A stretch of DNA of 57,611 nt from Dermatophilaceae bacterium Soc4.6 (lineage in GTDB: Bacteria > Actinomycetota > Actinomycetes > Actinomycetales > Dermatophilaceae): NCBI GenBank assembly GCA_039889245.1, contig JAZGVH010000003.1, positions 1-57,611 on the forward strand. Direction: 5' to 3'. Below the pieces are notes generated by a model that did not search any database, was not told where the DNA came from, and was given only the letters and a program-made list of their open reading frames with translations. The position numbers and the translations under genes are program-made. Position 1 is the first letter of the stretch, and every line of letters starts with the position of its first letter. Positions 1-9,364 of this stretch are shown one piece after another.

Positions 1-191
1 TGCGACGCGCTGACTCTAGCGTCCCAATCTGAGCAGAATTTTGTGTGCTGAAATGTAGTGCCGTACTGTAGTGTGAAGTGGAGTTAGTCGATGAGTAACC
101 GGATGTTGTAGCCGGGGACCTCTCGTCCCGCGCTCGGCCAACTGGCCACATCACCACAACCACCCCAGCCCGTCAGCCCTGAGAGGTACCC

Positions 192-1685
192 ATGTCGACA
201 CACGCCCCTGGAGTTCTGCCCGACCACGTCAGCCGCGACGAACGAGCCAGCTCGTGGTTGATCTTCTGTGACCTCACGGTCGACTCGCCCGCGTCCGCGA
301 CCCTGCTGCCCGCGTGGCTGCAGACCGTCACCACCGCGGTGCAGACGCTCACGGCCGGGAGCTCGGACGGGACGGATGACGCGGATGGCGAGGGCAGTGT
401 CGGCGATATCCAGCCGGTCGCGACGTGCACTACGGCTTTTGGCAGGACCCTGATCGAGAAGGCGGGGCGGTCGTCGGTATTGCCCACCGGCCTGCTGCAG
501 CTGCCGGCGATCGGTGACGGGACTCTGGAGAACCACGACGTGCTGTTCTACGTGCTGTCGACCTCAGACGCCGCGGTCGCTCAGTTTCTGCGTGAGCTGC
601 AGGTGAGCCTCGCTGGCGCGGGTGTGGGGGGGCAGATCCGGTTCGAACGCGGCTATCAGCGGGCCGACAAGCACGAGACGTTCGGCCAGCGTGACGGGGT
701 TCGCAACATCGCGCCGGCTGACCGGGCGCTGGTGGCGTTCGTGGGGGAGGACCAGCCGGCCGAGCCGGCCTGGGCCGTAGGTGGCTCCTACCTGGCCTAT
801 CTGAAGATCCGTCAGGACGTCACCACCTGGACGGGGATGACCCCAGAGCGGCAGGCGCAGGTCATCGGGCGTCAGGCCGATGGCACCCGGGCCGACCTGC
901 CTGCTGGGACCGGCGTCCCCGCTGAGGGAGCGTTCGCGGCGGACACCACGGTGCCGGGGGTGACCTCGCACGTGCGCAAGGCTGGCCCCCGCGGGGGAGA
1001 GGGGCAGGACAGTGTGCGCATCTTCCGTCGCGGCACCCCCTACATCGAGAATGCCATCGGCGCCGACGGGGCACTCACAGGGCAGCTCGAGCAGGGCCTG
1101 CACTTCGTCAGCTACCAGGCCAACCTCGACGACTTCGACACCATCCTTAACCGGTGGATGCTCAACCCGAACTTCCCCACGGCTGTCGGTGGTGCTGCCC
1201 CCGGGGTGGACCAACTGTTCGACGCACCAAAGCTGGCCACCATCGTCAAGGGCGGGTTCTACTTCGCCGTCCCCACAGGTGGCCCCTACATCGGTGCCGG
1301 ACTGTTCAACGAGCCCGGGCACCACGCGCGGATCGCCGTCAAGCTCGTCGTCCAGAACACGGCTGGACAGGTTGTCCCCACCGCAGACCTACAGGGCGCC
1401 ACCTTCGACATCGCCACCGCGACCATCGAGGCCACGGCGGACGGCTCGTCCCCCGTCGCCACCGTCTTGGAAACCCTGGTCACCAACGCCTCTGGTCACG
1501 CCATCTCAGGGCCGCTGCTGCTTGACCCGTCGCTGACCGTCACCCAAACCAAGGCGCCTGCGGGTGCACTTATCGCCGACCCCGCCGTCCAGACCGTGCC
1601 ACTGACCTGTCGTTCGATCCAGGTCGAGTTCCGCGACAACCAAGACAGCTCGGGCGGACAGCCCCCCTACGGTGCACCCGCCTAG
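192..1685 (+). CDS. DyP-type (dye-decolourising) heme peroxidase
   Basis: A 497-residue DyP-type peroxidase, which uses heme and H2O2 to oxidise bulky aromatic substrates. The family's GxxDG motif appears as FGQRDG (residues 164-169; D168 is the expected catalytic acid). GGSYLAYLKIRQD follows near 197-209. The proximal heme ligand should be H260 in SHVRKAGPR, followed by IFRRGTPY (277-284) with the conserved arginine. The YQANLDDFDTILNRW block closes the core. About 150 further residues, rich in Ala/Val/Thr, extend past the usual DyP core and are unassigned. There is no obvious signal peptide, so a cytosolic or encapsulin-like location is possible. The ATG follows GAGAGG at good spacing. No partner gene such as encapsulin is seen beside it. 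Confidence 0.9.
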   Translation: MSTHAPGVLPDHVSRDERASSWLIFCDLTVDSPASATLLPAWLQTVTTAVQTLTAGSSDGTDDADGEGSVGDIQPVATCTTAFGRTLIEKAGRSSVLPTGLLQLPAIGDGTLENHDVLFYVLSTSDAAVAQFLRELQVSLAGAGVGGQIRFERGYQRADKHETFGQRDGVRNIAPADRALVAFVGEDQPAEPAWAVGGSYLAYLKIRQDVTTWTGMTPERQAQVIGRQADGTRADLPAGTGVPAEGAFAADTTVPGVTSHVRKAGPRGGEGQDSVRIFRRGTPYIENAIGADGALTGQLEQGLHFVSYQANLDDFDTILNRWMLNPNFPTAVGGAAPGVDQLFDAPKLATIVKGGFYFAVPTGGPYIGAGLFNEPGHHARIAVKLVVQNTAGQVVPTADLQGATFDIATATIEATADGSSPVATVLETLVTNASGHAISGPLLLDPSLTVTQTKAPAGALIADPAVQTVPLTCRSIQVEFRDNQDSSGGQPPYGAPA

Positions 1686-1827
1686 GGAAAGGCGAAGCGC
1701 TTGAGACAGGAGCGACCGTCATAGAGGGCCGTGCGGGAGGCCTGGCACCCGCAGAGACCAACCCCTGCCCACCGTCCGACCTCACACCCTCACCACCCAC
1801 CACCCTCACCACAATCAGGAGCATCAA

Positions 1828-2073
1828 ATGAGCCATGACAACCGCCGTCACGTTGTCCCCAACGACCAGGGGGGCTGGGACGTCGAAGCACCCGGTGCGT
1901 CCCGGGCCAGCGCGCACACCGACACCCAGGCCGACGCCATCGACCGGGCCCGTGAGATCGTCCACAACGCCGGCGGGGGAGAGGTCGTCATCCACGGCCG
2001 AGACGGACGCATCCGCGACTCCGACACCATCGCACCGGGCCACGACCCCCATCCTCCGCGCGACCGGAAGTAG
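1828..2073 (+). CDS. DUF2188 domain small protein
   Basis: An 81-residue protein matching DUF2188. It shows HVVPNDQGGWDVEAPGASRASAHTDTQ, then A.D.AREIV.N.GGGEVVIHGRDGRIRDSDTI, the usual two-part pattern in which a residue written from the user side is repeated in the second half. The family is a short, soluble stress-associated fold of unknown biochemistry. The ATG is preceded by AGGAGCATCAA. It lies 140 bp after the DyP gene on the same strand and could be cotranscribed with it. Length is normal for the family. Confidence 0.8.
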   Translation: MSHDNRRHVVPNDQGGWDVEAPGASRASAHTDTQADAIDRAREIVHNAGGGEVVIHGRDGRIRDSDTIAPGHDPHPPRDRK

Positions 2074-2121
2074 TCCCCGTTTCGTCGAACGTCCACGTCC
2101 AGAGATCCAGAGGTTCGAGAC

Positions 2122-2616
2122 ATGCTCGACACACCTGGCGCCGCCGTAGACCCGCGCGAGGGTAGGGAGCCGGACTACACGCTGGCTCTTGAGGAGGCCC
2201 GACGCTCATGGGACGCACTGAACGACGAGCTGTCCGCGTTACGGACCCGCACGATTCAGCTTGTAGGGATCGCGGGGGTCGCGGCGTCCGTGCTGGGGGG
2301 TATCGCCGCCACTGGAGCTCGACCATTGCGCTGGGAGAGCGGAGTCGGTCTCGTCGCGTTCCTAACCGTGGTCTTGCTGGCCTTTGCCGTCCTGTGGCCG
2401 CGCCGGCTGTCCACCTCGATCCAGCCGACAGTCCTGGTGAAGTGGGCCGAGCTCGCCAGCCCCGAGCAGGGAGTCAAGAACCTTGCGCTGTACCTGGGGG
2501 AGAAGTACGACGCCAACCGCAAGAAGATCAACGTCCTGACCACGCTGTTCTGCACAGGCCTCGGCGCCACGGGGGTCGAGGTTCTCGCCCTCACCGGCGC
2601 CCTGGCCAGGAGATGA
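2122..2616 (+). CDS. Small membrane protein with cytoplasmic N-terminal helix
   Basis: A 164-residue protein of unknown function. An acidic helix (residues 15-45, including DYTLALEEARRSWDALNDEL) precedes a hydrophobic segment near 48-65, a second near 73-92 ending in WPRR, and a third near the C-terminus (GLGATGVEVLALTGAL). A charged loop with GEKYDANRKKIN lies between the last two. The arrangement recalls small membrane effectors, but no diagnostic motif is visible and no nucleotide cyclase or other partner is nearby. The ATG follows GAGGTTCG. Its stop overlaps the next start in an ATGA, so the two are probably translated together. Confidence 0.65.
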   Translation: MLDTPGAAVDPREGREPDYTLALEEARRSWDALNDELSALRTRTIQLVGIAGVAASVLGGIAATGARPLRWESGVGLVAFLTVVLLAFAVLWPRRLSTSIQPTVLVKWAELASPEQGVKNLALYLGEKYDANRKKINVLTTLFCTGLGATGVEVLALTGALARR

Positions 2617-2789
2617 TTGCCATGCCGCAAACGCCGCCCCCGCCAGCGCCGCAACCTTCACCCCCGCCCCCAGCACCCCGACTACCGGACCCGTTCCGCG
2701 AGCCAGAACGACGCAACAACCCCCGGCCCGCGCCGCGGCGCGCTACCAACGCCGGTCCAAGTGGACGGAGCGCTGGCGAGCGGCTCTAG
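2613..2789 (+). CDS. Proline-rich 58-aa protein, coupled to upstream membrane protein
   Basis: A 58-residue protein, Pro-rich over the first half (MPQTPPPPAPQPSPPPPAP) and Arg/Asn-rich over the second. It has no recognisable domain and is probably disordered. Support comes mainly from the ATGA overlap with the preceding membrane protein gene and the AGGAG-like sequence just before it, which suggest coupled translation. It may be a tail partner of that membrane protein. It could also be a chance open frame in GC-rich DNA. Confidence 0.4.
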   Translation: MIAMPQTPPPPAPQPSPPPPAPRLPDPFREPERRNNPRPAPRRATNAGPSGRSAGERL

Positions 2790-2878
2790 ACGGGATCTCG
2801 GTGGGCTGAGTCGGTGTGCGCTGCGACCCGGCCCGAGCCGCTGAGCGCGAACGCTCTCGTGGTGACCGCCCGGTTGGG

Positions 2879-2998
2879 ATGGCCGCCAAGCCAGCGATGG
2901 CGGTCCACGACGGCATCTCCTACGACTTTGAGGTGCACGCCGACGCGCAGGGACCGAACGAGCTGGCCCAGCGCATCCAACGGCACTTTTTCGCGTAG
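2879..2998 (+). CDS. Possible 39-aa protein
   Basis: A short open frame encoding MAAKPAMAVHDGISYDFEVHA and then PNELAQRIQRHFFA. The second half reads like a compact beta-alpha unit rather than GC-biased noise, but there is no good ribosome binding site and no known family. A longer in-frame start exists at 2816. Reported because it is the only plausible coding segment between 2790 and 3401. Confidence 0.25.
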   Translation: MAAKPAMAVHDGISYDFEVHADAQGPNELAQRIQRHFFA

Positions 2999-3401
2999 AC
3001 CCGCGGCCCCGTGGAGGGACTGGTTTGCGGGAGGCATGCACGGCCTGACGCTGCACCCGCCCGCAGGACGACCGGGCGCGTAAGTCTTGCAGTTATCGGC
3101 GACATCGACGCTGAAGGTCCGGCCCGGAACACGACCGGGACGAGGCTACGATCCGCAAGCTTGTGAGTCCAAAGTCCGAGAAAACAAGCAGGCCACTAGC
3201 TAGATGGCGGATTCCGGCGGTTGTCGCATCACCTCGAGCAGGAGGCGGAGGAGAGGACGGCCGGTGGGGTGGTCACCGGGGCCGGCCGGGGAGTCGCGCC
3301 GAGGGGTCCTGACGAGGTCCTAGGACCGGGTGCGGCGGGGCCTCGACCTGTCGCAAGGTCACTCCCGGCTCACGCTGCTGGCCACCCGCACGACGTCGTC
3401 G
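2999..3401. other. Intergenic, no gene seen
   Basis: About 400 bases between the last plus-strand small frame and the 3' end of the minus-strand propeller gene. Open frames here lack a ribosome binding site and look like shadows. No convincing hairpin terminator or repeat was found. Confidence 0.4.
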
Positions 3402-4991
3402 TTAGCCGGGGAGGTGAAGGGTTCGGGTGGCGATGGACTGGGCGGGGGTGCGGATCCGGCCCTTCTGGTAGATGACTGTGGTGGCGTCGGCGCTGAGGTA
3501 GGCGCCAGCGGAGTAGTCGGGGAAGCGGATGACCTGGCCGGTGGCGACGACGTAGATGAACGCATAGTAGGCGCGGGAGTAGGTGTTGTACTGCTCGCCC
3601 CGTACGGGCGGGTTCATGATGCGGGAGGTGCTGAGGAAGGTGACGTAGCGCCCGTCGGGGGTCATGCTGCCCGCGGCGGAGCCGTTGTCGTGGTCGAGGC
3701 CCGAGGGGGTGCCGTGGTGGCGGGAGATTAGCCGGGTGGTGTGCCGGATCCGGTCGCGCAGGTAGACGTCTTCCCCGAACTGGCGGGTCAGCCCGTCGAG
3801 GCCGACCGCTTGGGCGGTGAACGTGACGTAGCGGCCGTTGTCGCTGACGTACGCGGAGGCGGTGTAACTGTTCCGGCCGAAGACGGGGTTGCGGTGCTGC
3901 TGGGTGCCGTCGTCGTCGACGGAAACCAGCTCAGTGGTGCCGGTGAGGCGGTCGTGCAGGAGCACGTCCTCGATGTGGTTATGGTCGCCTGGCACGAGGG
4001 CGTCTGAGAAGGAGGAGAAGGTGACGTAGCGCCCGTCGCCGGAGATGCCGAGGGACTGCCCGTCCTGCCCGCTGCTGTAGGGGCCTTGCCGGCCGGCGGT
4101 GGACACAGAGACCCGGGTGGTGGTCTGAGCGGTGAGGTCACGCACGTAGACGTCGTTGACCCCGTTGGTGTCCTTCGGCACGAGGGGGTCGGCACTGACG
4201 AATGCGACGTACCGGCCGTCAGCGCTGATCGCGGCCTCGGCGCTGCGGGTGCCGTACCTGCTGACCGACTCGCTGCCGTCGGCGGCGAGGTTGACGCGTT
4301 GGGTGGTGCCCGTGGCCCGATCGTAGGCGAACAGGTCCTCGGTGCGGTTGCGGTCGCCGCGAACGATGCTGGGCGAGACCGAGCAGAACAGGATGACGCG
4401 GCCGTTACGGGAGACGTTGGGGCACCCGGTGTCGTAGGTCGTGCCGCGCACGATGAGGTTGGTCTGGTCGTACGGTAAGTAGCGGTGGCCGCCGACCTCG
4501 TAGAACACGTCCCAGCCGACCAGGTCGGGGGTGATCAGATCGGTGCGGTCCGAGTCGTAGACCACGACCGACCCGTCGCCGCTGATGTTCGGATCCGATG
4601 CCTGGTAGGGCCCCGCCGTAGTGCCGAGGTTGTCTGGGGTGACGAACTGCGGCGGCCCAAACCAGCCCGTCCGCCTGGCCGGTGTCTCCTCGCTGGCTTG
4701 AGCTGTTCCGCTGGGCGCGGCCTGCACGGGGGTGGAGGCCACGCGTGGAGGCGAACCTGCCAAAAGCCCGGAGGCGGCCCGAGACACCAGGGGAGAGCTG
4801 CCGCCACCCCCGTCAATGTGGGGAGCGCTGGCTCGCCCCGGTCGCCCCGCCTGGAGCGCCGACACACCGGGGCCGGGTGTCGCGGCGGGCGCACCGGCTG
4901 ATCCGAGGACGGTCAGTACGACGGCTACCACCGCGGTCGCCGCCGTCTGGATGAAGCGACGAGGTCGCAGTCGTCGCGGAGCGTTACGCAT
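3402..4991 (-). CDS. Secreted WD40-like (PD40/TolB-type) beta-propeller protein
   Basis: A 529-residue exported protein. The start at 4991 is chosen because GGGAGGTG precedes that ATG at correct spacing and the signal peptide follows directly: a basic n-region (MRNAPRRLRPRRF), hydrophobic core AATAVVAVVLTVLGSAG, and an A-rich cleavage region. A longer frame reaches 5045 without a better site. After a Pro/Ser linker come at least six propeller blades of the PD40 type, each with an ISGDGRYVTFxS strand and a partner strand of the form DVYVRDLTAQTTTRVSV. The family folds into an extracellular propeller, usually for binding. It has no catalytic domain. The next gene upstream, also minus strand, encodes another secreted protein. 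Confidence 0.8.
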   Translation of the reverse strand: MRNAPRRLRPRRFIQTAATAVVAVVLTVLGSAGAPAATPGPGVSALQAGRPGRASAPHIDGGGGSSPLVSRAASGLLAGSPPRVASTPVQAAPSGTAQASEETPARRTGWFGPPQFVTPDNLGTTAGPYQASDPNISGDGSVVVYDSDRTDLITPDLVGWDVFYEVGGHRYLPYDQTNLIVRGTTYDTGCPNVSRNGRVILFCSVSPSIVRGDRNRTEDLFAYDRATGTTQRVNLAADGSESVSRYGTRSAEAAISADGRYVAFVSADPLVPKDTNGVNDVYVRDLTAQTTTRVSVSTAGRQGPYSSGQDGQSLGISGDGRYVTFSSFSDALVPGDHNHIEDVLLHDRLTGTTELVSVDDDGTQQHRNPVFGRNSYTASAYVSDNGRYVTFTAQAVGLDGLTRQFGEDVYLRDRIRHTTRLISRHHGTPSGLDHDNGSAAGSMTPDGRYVTFLSTSRIMNPPVRGEQYNTYSRAYYAFIYVVATGQVIRFPDYSAGAYLSADATTVIYQKGRIRTPAQSIATRTLHLPG

Positions 4992-5075
4992 GAGCAAGAA
5001 CACCTCCCTCGATCCGTTTGAGCCGAGGGTGGCACGCTTTGGCATCCCATCGTCGGTGTTCGCCGGGATCGGGGC

Positions 5076-6938
5076 TCAACTGGTGCTGAGAGTGACGAAG
5101 TCGATGATGCCGGCGAAGGAGTCCGCAGTGTTCTGGGAGTCGGGCTTTTTGCCGATGCTGAACTTCGACCCGTAGACCGACAGCGAGTGGTCGTTGGTGG
5201 GGGCGACCTCGTCCAGCCCGCTGGTGTTGGCGCCGGTGTTGGTCAAGGTTCCCTCGACTGTCTCCGACCGACTAAATAGTTGTGTGCCCACGTGTGTCTT
5301 GCCGGACACGGACAAGGAGATGTTGGCCTTGCCGTTACGGTCGGTGGCGCGGTGACAGTCGATGTCGTAGTAGGCGTCGACGTTGAGCAGGACCGAGTTG
5401 GTCGTGCTGGGCTTGCCGGTGTAAGCCTCGGCGAGTGTGCCGTTGGTGCTGTTGGCGTCGTCGTCCATAAAGACGCAGTGCACCGAGCCCTTCTGGAAGT
5501 TGCCGGTGGTGTAGCCCATGATCTCGATCTTGTAGAACCCGCCCGTGACCCCGTTGCGTCCCTTCTCGACGACGTTGTACGACGGGTGAAGTTGGTCGCA
5601 GCTGTTCGTACAGGTGGACGCGGCTGGGAGCTGGAAGTCGGTGGAGCCGCCGGTGCCGAAGTCGAGCAGGGTAGGCCGTAGGCGGGTGTGGATCCGCCAT
5701 CCCCCGAGTCCGGGATTCAGGGTCTGGGCGGCGTTGCTGGAGACGTCTGGCTGACCGTTCTTGTCATCGATGATCTGCCCATAGCCTGCCTCGAGCGGGT
5801 TGACCTCCGTCTTGAGCTTGTTCGCGGGGGCTGCGGCGGTGTGGCCGGTCCAGCCCGGAAACGTGTAGTAGTTCTTGGAGCGCTTCACGCACGTGTTAGT
5901 GGTGTTGCTGCCGGCGATGGTGCACGGTGGGGCGCAGACCCTACTGGTCGTGCAGGTCGCGGGGGTGATCGAGTTTGGGCCGGTGGGGTTGTCACTGTCG
6001 AGCATGGTGGTGCCGGTGTCGTTGAGGTTCCAGCACACGATGGTTCCCGAGCAGGTGGTGGCGGCGGTCGAGGCCAGGAGTGCCGGGGTGAGTGGTTGTC
6101 CTGCAGCGGTAGTGAGGACGTCGTCGCCTTGACTGGCCCAAGCGACCATGTTCGTGACGAGCTGGGTACCGTCGGTGGTGAGGTTGGTCAGGGCGCCGTC
6201 GGAGAAGCCGATGACGGCGCGGCGGGCCGGGGCGGTGGCGCCGCCGGTGAGGGCAGCGCCGGTCTCGAAGGTGAAGATGACGTTCTGAGAGGTGTTCTCT
6301 TGACGCACCGCGACGGGGGTGGCGCCGGTGGCGAGGTTGCCGACGACCATGGAGCGCATGGGTCGTGAGGTGGGGACGACCTGGACCGCGGTGGCGGGTA
6401 GCCAGGCCATGACGGGAACGGTGGTGTCGGCCCAGACCAAGGTGGTGGAGTCGGCGAAGATGCCGTCCTGATCGGTTAGGCCCATGTCGTCCCAGGCAGT
6501 CGACGCGAACACGATCTGGGGGACGCTGACGCTCTCGTACTTGTTCCCCAGGGCGGTACCCAGGGTCGAAGGGGCGATGAGGACCACGTCGGTGACGTTG
6601 ACCGCCGCTGTGACGACGGCGTCATCGTCGACGGCGGTGACGGTGTACCCGAGGTTCTGCAGGAGGGTCATGGCGGCGGTGTCTCCGGCGGTCAGCGCGG
6701 CGGGGTCACCGACGACGAGCTGGGCGGTGCCGAACCCGTCGGCATATGCGGGGGAGCCGGTCGCAACTGTCGCCACGGTTAGGGCCGCGACCGAGACACC
6801 GGTGGTGACCAGGCGGGTTAACCGGTTCCCGCGCCCACCACTGCGGCGACTCAGGAGGCTTCCCATGCGCAGGAAACCCGCGCGGGCCGCCGAATTTCTC
6901 AAAGTCGTCGTCCTAGCGTCCCCACGATTAAGTCGCAT
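5076..6938 (-). CDS. Secreted protein: ThuA/amidotransferase-like N domain plus LamG-like C domain
   Basis: About 620 residues. The start at 6938 has GGGAGAG at proper spacing. An internal ATG at 6866 lies nearer the signal peptide but has no ribosome binding site. The signal sequence has a long basic n-region, core LVTTGVSVAALTVATVATG, and SPAYADG cleavage. The N-terminal ~200 mature residues alternate Val-rich strands and loops (VVLIAPSTLG, IVFASTAWDDMG, RRAVIGFSDGALTNL), resembling secreted ThuA/glutamine-amidotransferase-like domains. A Cys-rich linker then leads to a beta-rich region (W..HTRLRPTLLDFG to FAGIIDFVTLSTS) with the look of a concanavalin/LamG fold. Paired cysteines suggest disulfides. 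The substrate is unknown. It is transcribed toward the propeller gene. Confidence 0.65.
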   Translation of the reverse strand: MRLNRGDARTTTLRNSAARAGFLRMGSLLSRRSGGRGNRLTRLVTTGVSVAALTVATVATGSPAYADGFGTAQLVVGDPAALTAGDTAAMTLLQNLGYTVTAVDDDAVVTAAVNVTDVVLIAPSTLGTALGNKYESVSVPQIVFASTAWDDMGLTDQDGIFADSTTLVWADTTVPVMAWLPATAVQVVPTSRPMRSMVVGNLATGATPVAVRQENTSQNVIFTFETGAALTGGATAPARRAVIGFSDGALTNLTTDGTQLVTNMVAWASQGDDVLTTAAGQPLTPALLASTAATTCSGTIVCWNLNDTGTTMLDSDNPTGPNSITPATCTTSRVCAPPCTIAGSNTTNTCVKRSKNYYTFPGWTGHTAAAPANKLKTEVNPLEAGYGQIIDDKNGQPDVSSNAAQTLNPGLGGWRIHTRLRPTLLDFGTGGSTDFQLPAASTCTNSCDQLHPSYNVVEKGRNGVTGGFYKIEIMGYTTGNFQKGSVHCVFMDDDANSTNGTLAEAYTGKPSTTNSVLLNVDAYYDIDCHRATDRNGKANISLSVSGKTHVGTQLFSRSETVEGTLTNTGANTSGLDEVAPTNDHSLSVYGSKFSIGKKPDSQNTADSFAGIIDFVTLSTS

Positions 6939-7086
6939 ACCCACACTCTCCCTGCCCAGCGAACGGTCATTTTCCCTGCCAGGAAAGTGAGGCAAAAGTA
7001 GCAGGCCCGACCTCAACGCACCGGGTTCAATCTGTGTTTTCAATCTCCGTTTCAGTGAAAAACAAGGGCACTTTGTTCCGTGTCCG

Positions 7087-7422
7087 GTGTCGTCGAACCG
7101 GGCGGTGCTGCTGTCGATACGGGCCGCCGGAGAGGGCCGGGTCATCACGGTCAGCAGCGTCGGGGGACTGGTCGGCCAACCCTTCGCCGACGCCTACTGC
7201 GAAGCGAAGTTCGCCGTCGAGGGCCTGATGCAGTCGCTGGCCCCGGTCATAGCCCGCTATGGCGTGAACGTCAGCATCGTGGAGCCGGCCGCCGTCAGCA
7301 GCGCCTTCGTGGCCAACACCGGTGTCTTGGACTTCGATCTGAACGGCCAGGACGGCTCGGGCGACCAGCACCACCTGCACCGCACGTTGCAGGCCGCCTA
7401 CCTCCGACGCAGCGCGGCTTAG
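7087..7422 (+). pseudogene. Short-chain dehydrogenase (SDR) fragment, 5' truncated
   Basis: Encodes the C-terminal half of a classical SDR. GEGRVITVSSVGGLVGQPF holds the active-site Ser region, and YCEAKFAVEGL carries the catalytic YxxxK with an unusual C at position 2. It continues with GVNVSIVEPAAVSSAFVAN. The NAD(P)-binding TGxxxGxG motif and NAG strand are absent. Homology starts abruptly at about 7096 (NRAVLLSI), and the preceding bases belong to the intergenic region upstream of the secreted-protein gene. It is a remnant left by a rearrangement, probably inactive. Downstream it ends 40 bp from the 3' end of the RES gene. Confidence 0.75.
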
Positions 7423-7461
7423 TGGAACTCCGGGCTGGGACCGGCTTTGCTGGGTGTGTAC

Positions 7462-8172
7462 TCAGACGATGTCGAGCCTGAGCCTGGAGCAGGCCGCTTC
7501 CAGGGTCGGCTGGAAGCCGCGCAGTGTCAGGGGGTCGTTGAACGTTGGACTGGTCGGCATGGCCGCAATCGCGGCTTCCCACAGAGCGACTGAGCGTGCT
7601 GCCGGGTTGTGTGAGCAGGGGTAGATGACGCCGTCGATGCGGTCCGCCGCGGTTCGGTCGCTCCCGGGACCGCAGACGCGGTAGATCGCCCGGGCCCACT
7701 CTCGAGATCGTGACCGCAGTCCGCTGGCGATAGCCAGGTTGCCGCCGGCCCTGGTCACCCAGTCGCTCTCGGCTAGGTCGAGTAGCCGCACCTCACTGAT
7801 CAGGTCGAAGACGGTGAAGTAGGGGCTCTGGGCTGTACGGTCCACCACACCCCGGTCTCGGAAGCACTCGGCCAGGGCGGTCTCCAGCAGCGGCGGTGGG
7901 CGCAGTCGCCGAGCCGGGGGTGGGAGAGCAGATGCCACGTAGGCGGCCGCGTACAGGACCCTGCGGGTCGGGTGGACGCGCCTGGGTGGTGGCTGCGGGT
8001 CGAAGCGGGAGCGAGTCGGGCCGAACGCCCGAAAGGTGTCCCATGCGGTGGGGTGGTCCCCGCCGGCGCTGTAGATGCGCCCGAGTCGAGCACCCACGGG
8101 CAACGTCCAGACGTCGGTGTCGAGGAGGTCAGGGAAGTCGGCCGGCTTGGGGGCAGGGAGGCGTTCGCTCAC
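7462..8172 (-). CDS. RES-domain toxin (NAD+ phosphorylase-type)
   Basis: A 236-residue RES-domain protein. RES toxins deplete NAD+ by phosphorolysis. The expected Arg lies in GRIYSAGG followed by the G..RSRFDP block (family GRFNP). The expected Glu is in ETALAECF and the expected Ser in IYPCSHNPAARSVALWE. The last segment (LRGFQPTLEAACSRLRLDIV) matches typical RES C-terminal ends. The start is GTG with a weak ribosome site. It lies 36 bp after the end of the putative antitoxin gene on the same strand, antitoxin first, as in known RES toxin-antitoxin loci. The domain looks intact. Confidence 0.8.
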   Translation of the reverse strand: MSERLPAPKPADFPDLLDTDVWTLPVGARLGRIYSAGGDHPTAWDTFRAFGPTRSRFDPQPPPRRVHPTRRVLYAAAYVASALPPPARRLRPPPLLETALAECFRDRGVVDRTAQSPYFTVFDLISEVRLLDLAESDWVTRAGGNLAIASGLRSRSREWARAIYRVCGPGSDRTAADRIDGVIYPCSHNPAARSVALWEAAIAAMPTSPTFNDPLTLRGFQPTLEAACSRLRLDIV

Positions 8173-8208
8173 CTGGGCAGCACGTTTCTCACTCGGGCCT
8201 GGCTCGGC

Positions 8209-9186
8209 TCAGGCTAGCGTGAGCGCGGAGGCAATGACGTCGGCGGCCACGGCCGCGGACCCGCCGGAGGCCAGCCAGTCGACCGGGGAGACCAGCTCGT
8301 CTTGGAGCCCCAGCTCTTCACTGGGGTGAGTCACCACGTAGGCGACCGCTAGCGGGTGGGCGTGTTCAGGGATGGCCTTGGCGACTTCGCCCCAGCCCGG
8401 GGGCTCACCACTGAGGCCAGCCCCCGCGACCGGCCCACGGGGATTGGCGCCGCCGGGTCTGGACGCGGTGAACTGGAACGCGGGGAAGCGGGTCCTCCCG
8501 GCAACCGTGACTGAGTACAGCGACCTGTCCGCTGCCCGCTGCCGGATACGACTCTCACCCACCTGTAGCAGCTCGGCGACCTGCGCTGTGGCCAGGCTGT
8601 CTTCGAGCAGCTGCTCCCAGCGCGCTCGGGCGCGATAGGAGGCCCGCTCCTCCAGCGGCGGCATGTCCTCGACGTAGGAACCCACGCTCTCAAGAACGGC
8701 TCGCTGCTCCTCGGTCAGCTCCCGGCCGCTCGGCTCCGGTCCGGAGGACGACTCAATGGTGTCAACGAACCGCTCCAGCGCTGCAGCGAGAAGGGCTGGG
8801 GGGTCGACGTCGATGCGACGCCCCGACATCAGTTGCCGCAATCGCTCCACCGCCTCCAGCAGTCGCGCGACGGACGAATCCGCTTCTGGTTGAACAACGT
8901 TCTCAGGTGCGAGGGCAGCAACGAAGTCGGCCGTCACCTTGCCAAGATCCGCACTCGCCCGATGCCCGCCCACATCGGAGCCGACCGCAATCGCAGGCGC
9001 TGCACGCTTCGCCGTGGCCGCCTTCCTCACTGCCCTGCCCGTTGTCGACCGAGCCCCTCCCTGTGCCGCACGCTTCGCCGGGGCGGCCTCCTTCGTCACG
9101 AACTGGCCTGAGCTCGCACTCCTCGCCGCGATCTCGCGTGTCCCGGCGGCAACGTTCGAAGCTGTCCTGGTCGACTTTGTAGTCAT
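8209..9186 (-). CDS. RES-associated DNA-binding antitoxin, unusually long, with Ala/Lys-rich N-terminus
   Basis: A 325-residue protein upstream of the RES toxin. The start at 9186 follows a strong AGGAGG site. The C-terminal ~200 residues match the DNA-binding partner found with actinobacterial RES proteins: an acidic helical region, then a helix-turn-helix (ATAQVAELLQVGESRIRQRAADRSLYSV) and a RTRFPAFQF segment, ending with WGEVAKAIPEHAHPLAVAYVVTHPSEEL and WLASGG. The N-terminal 90 residues are low-complexity, rich in Ala/Lys/Arg/Thr like histone tails, and include ARSASSGQFVTKEA. That motif recurs in the small protein encoded next at 9365-9574. Likely role: neutralise the RES toxin and repress the operon. 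Confidence 0.7.
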   Translation of the reverse strand: MTTKSTRTASNVAAGTREIAARSASSGQFVTKEAAPAKRAAQGGARSTTGRAVRKAATAKRAAPAIAVGSDVGGHRASADLGKVTADFVAALAPENVVQPEADSSVARLLEAVERLRQLMSGRRIDVDPPALLAAALERFVDTIESSSGPEPSGRELTEEQRAVLESVGSYVEDMPPLEERASYRARARWEQLLEDSLATAQVAELLQVGESRIRQRAADRSLYSVTVAGRTRFPAFQFTASRPGGANPRGPVAGAGLSGEPPGWGEVAKAIPEHAHPLAVAYVVTHPSEELGLQDELVSPVDWLASGGSAAVAADVIASALTLA

Positions 9187-9364
9187 GGAAGCTGCCTCCT
9201 CAAGCGTCGCGCTGGTACTACCTCGAGTTAACACTATCAGCGACTGTTACCTGCAGGAGCGGGTTGGCTCATTGCGGCCACGGGACGTCATCATGCTGCT
9301 CAACTGAGCGACACCTACGGCGGAAGTGGCCCCAGAGCCAAGCTCCGGGGCCACTTCAGGTACC

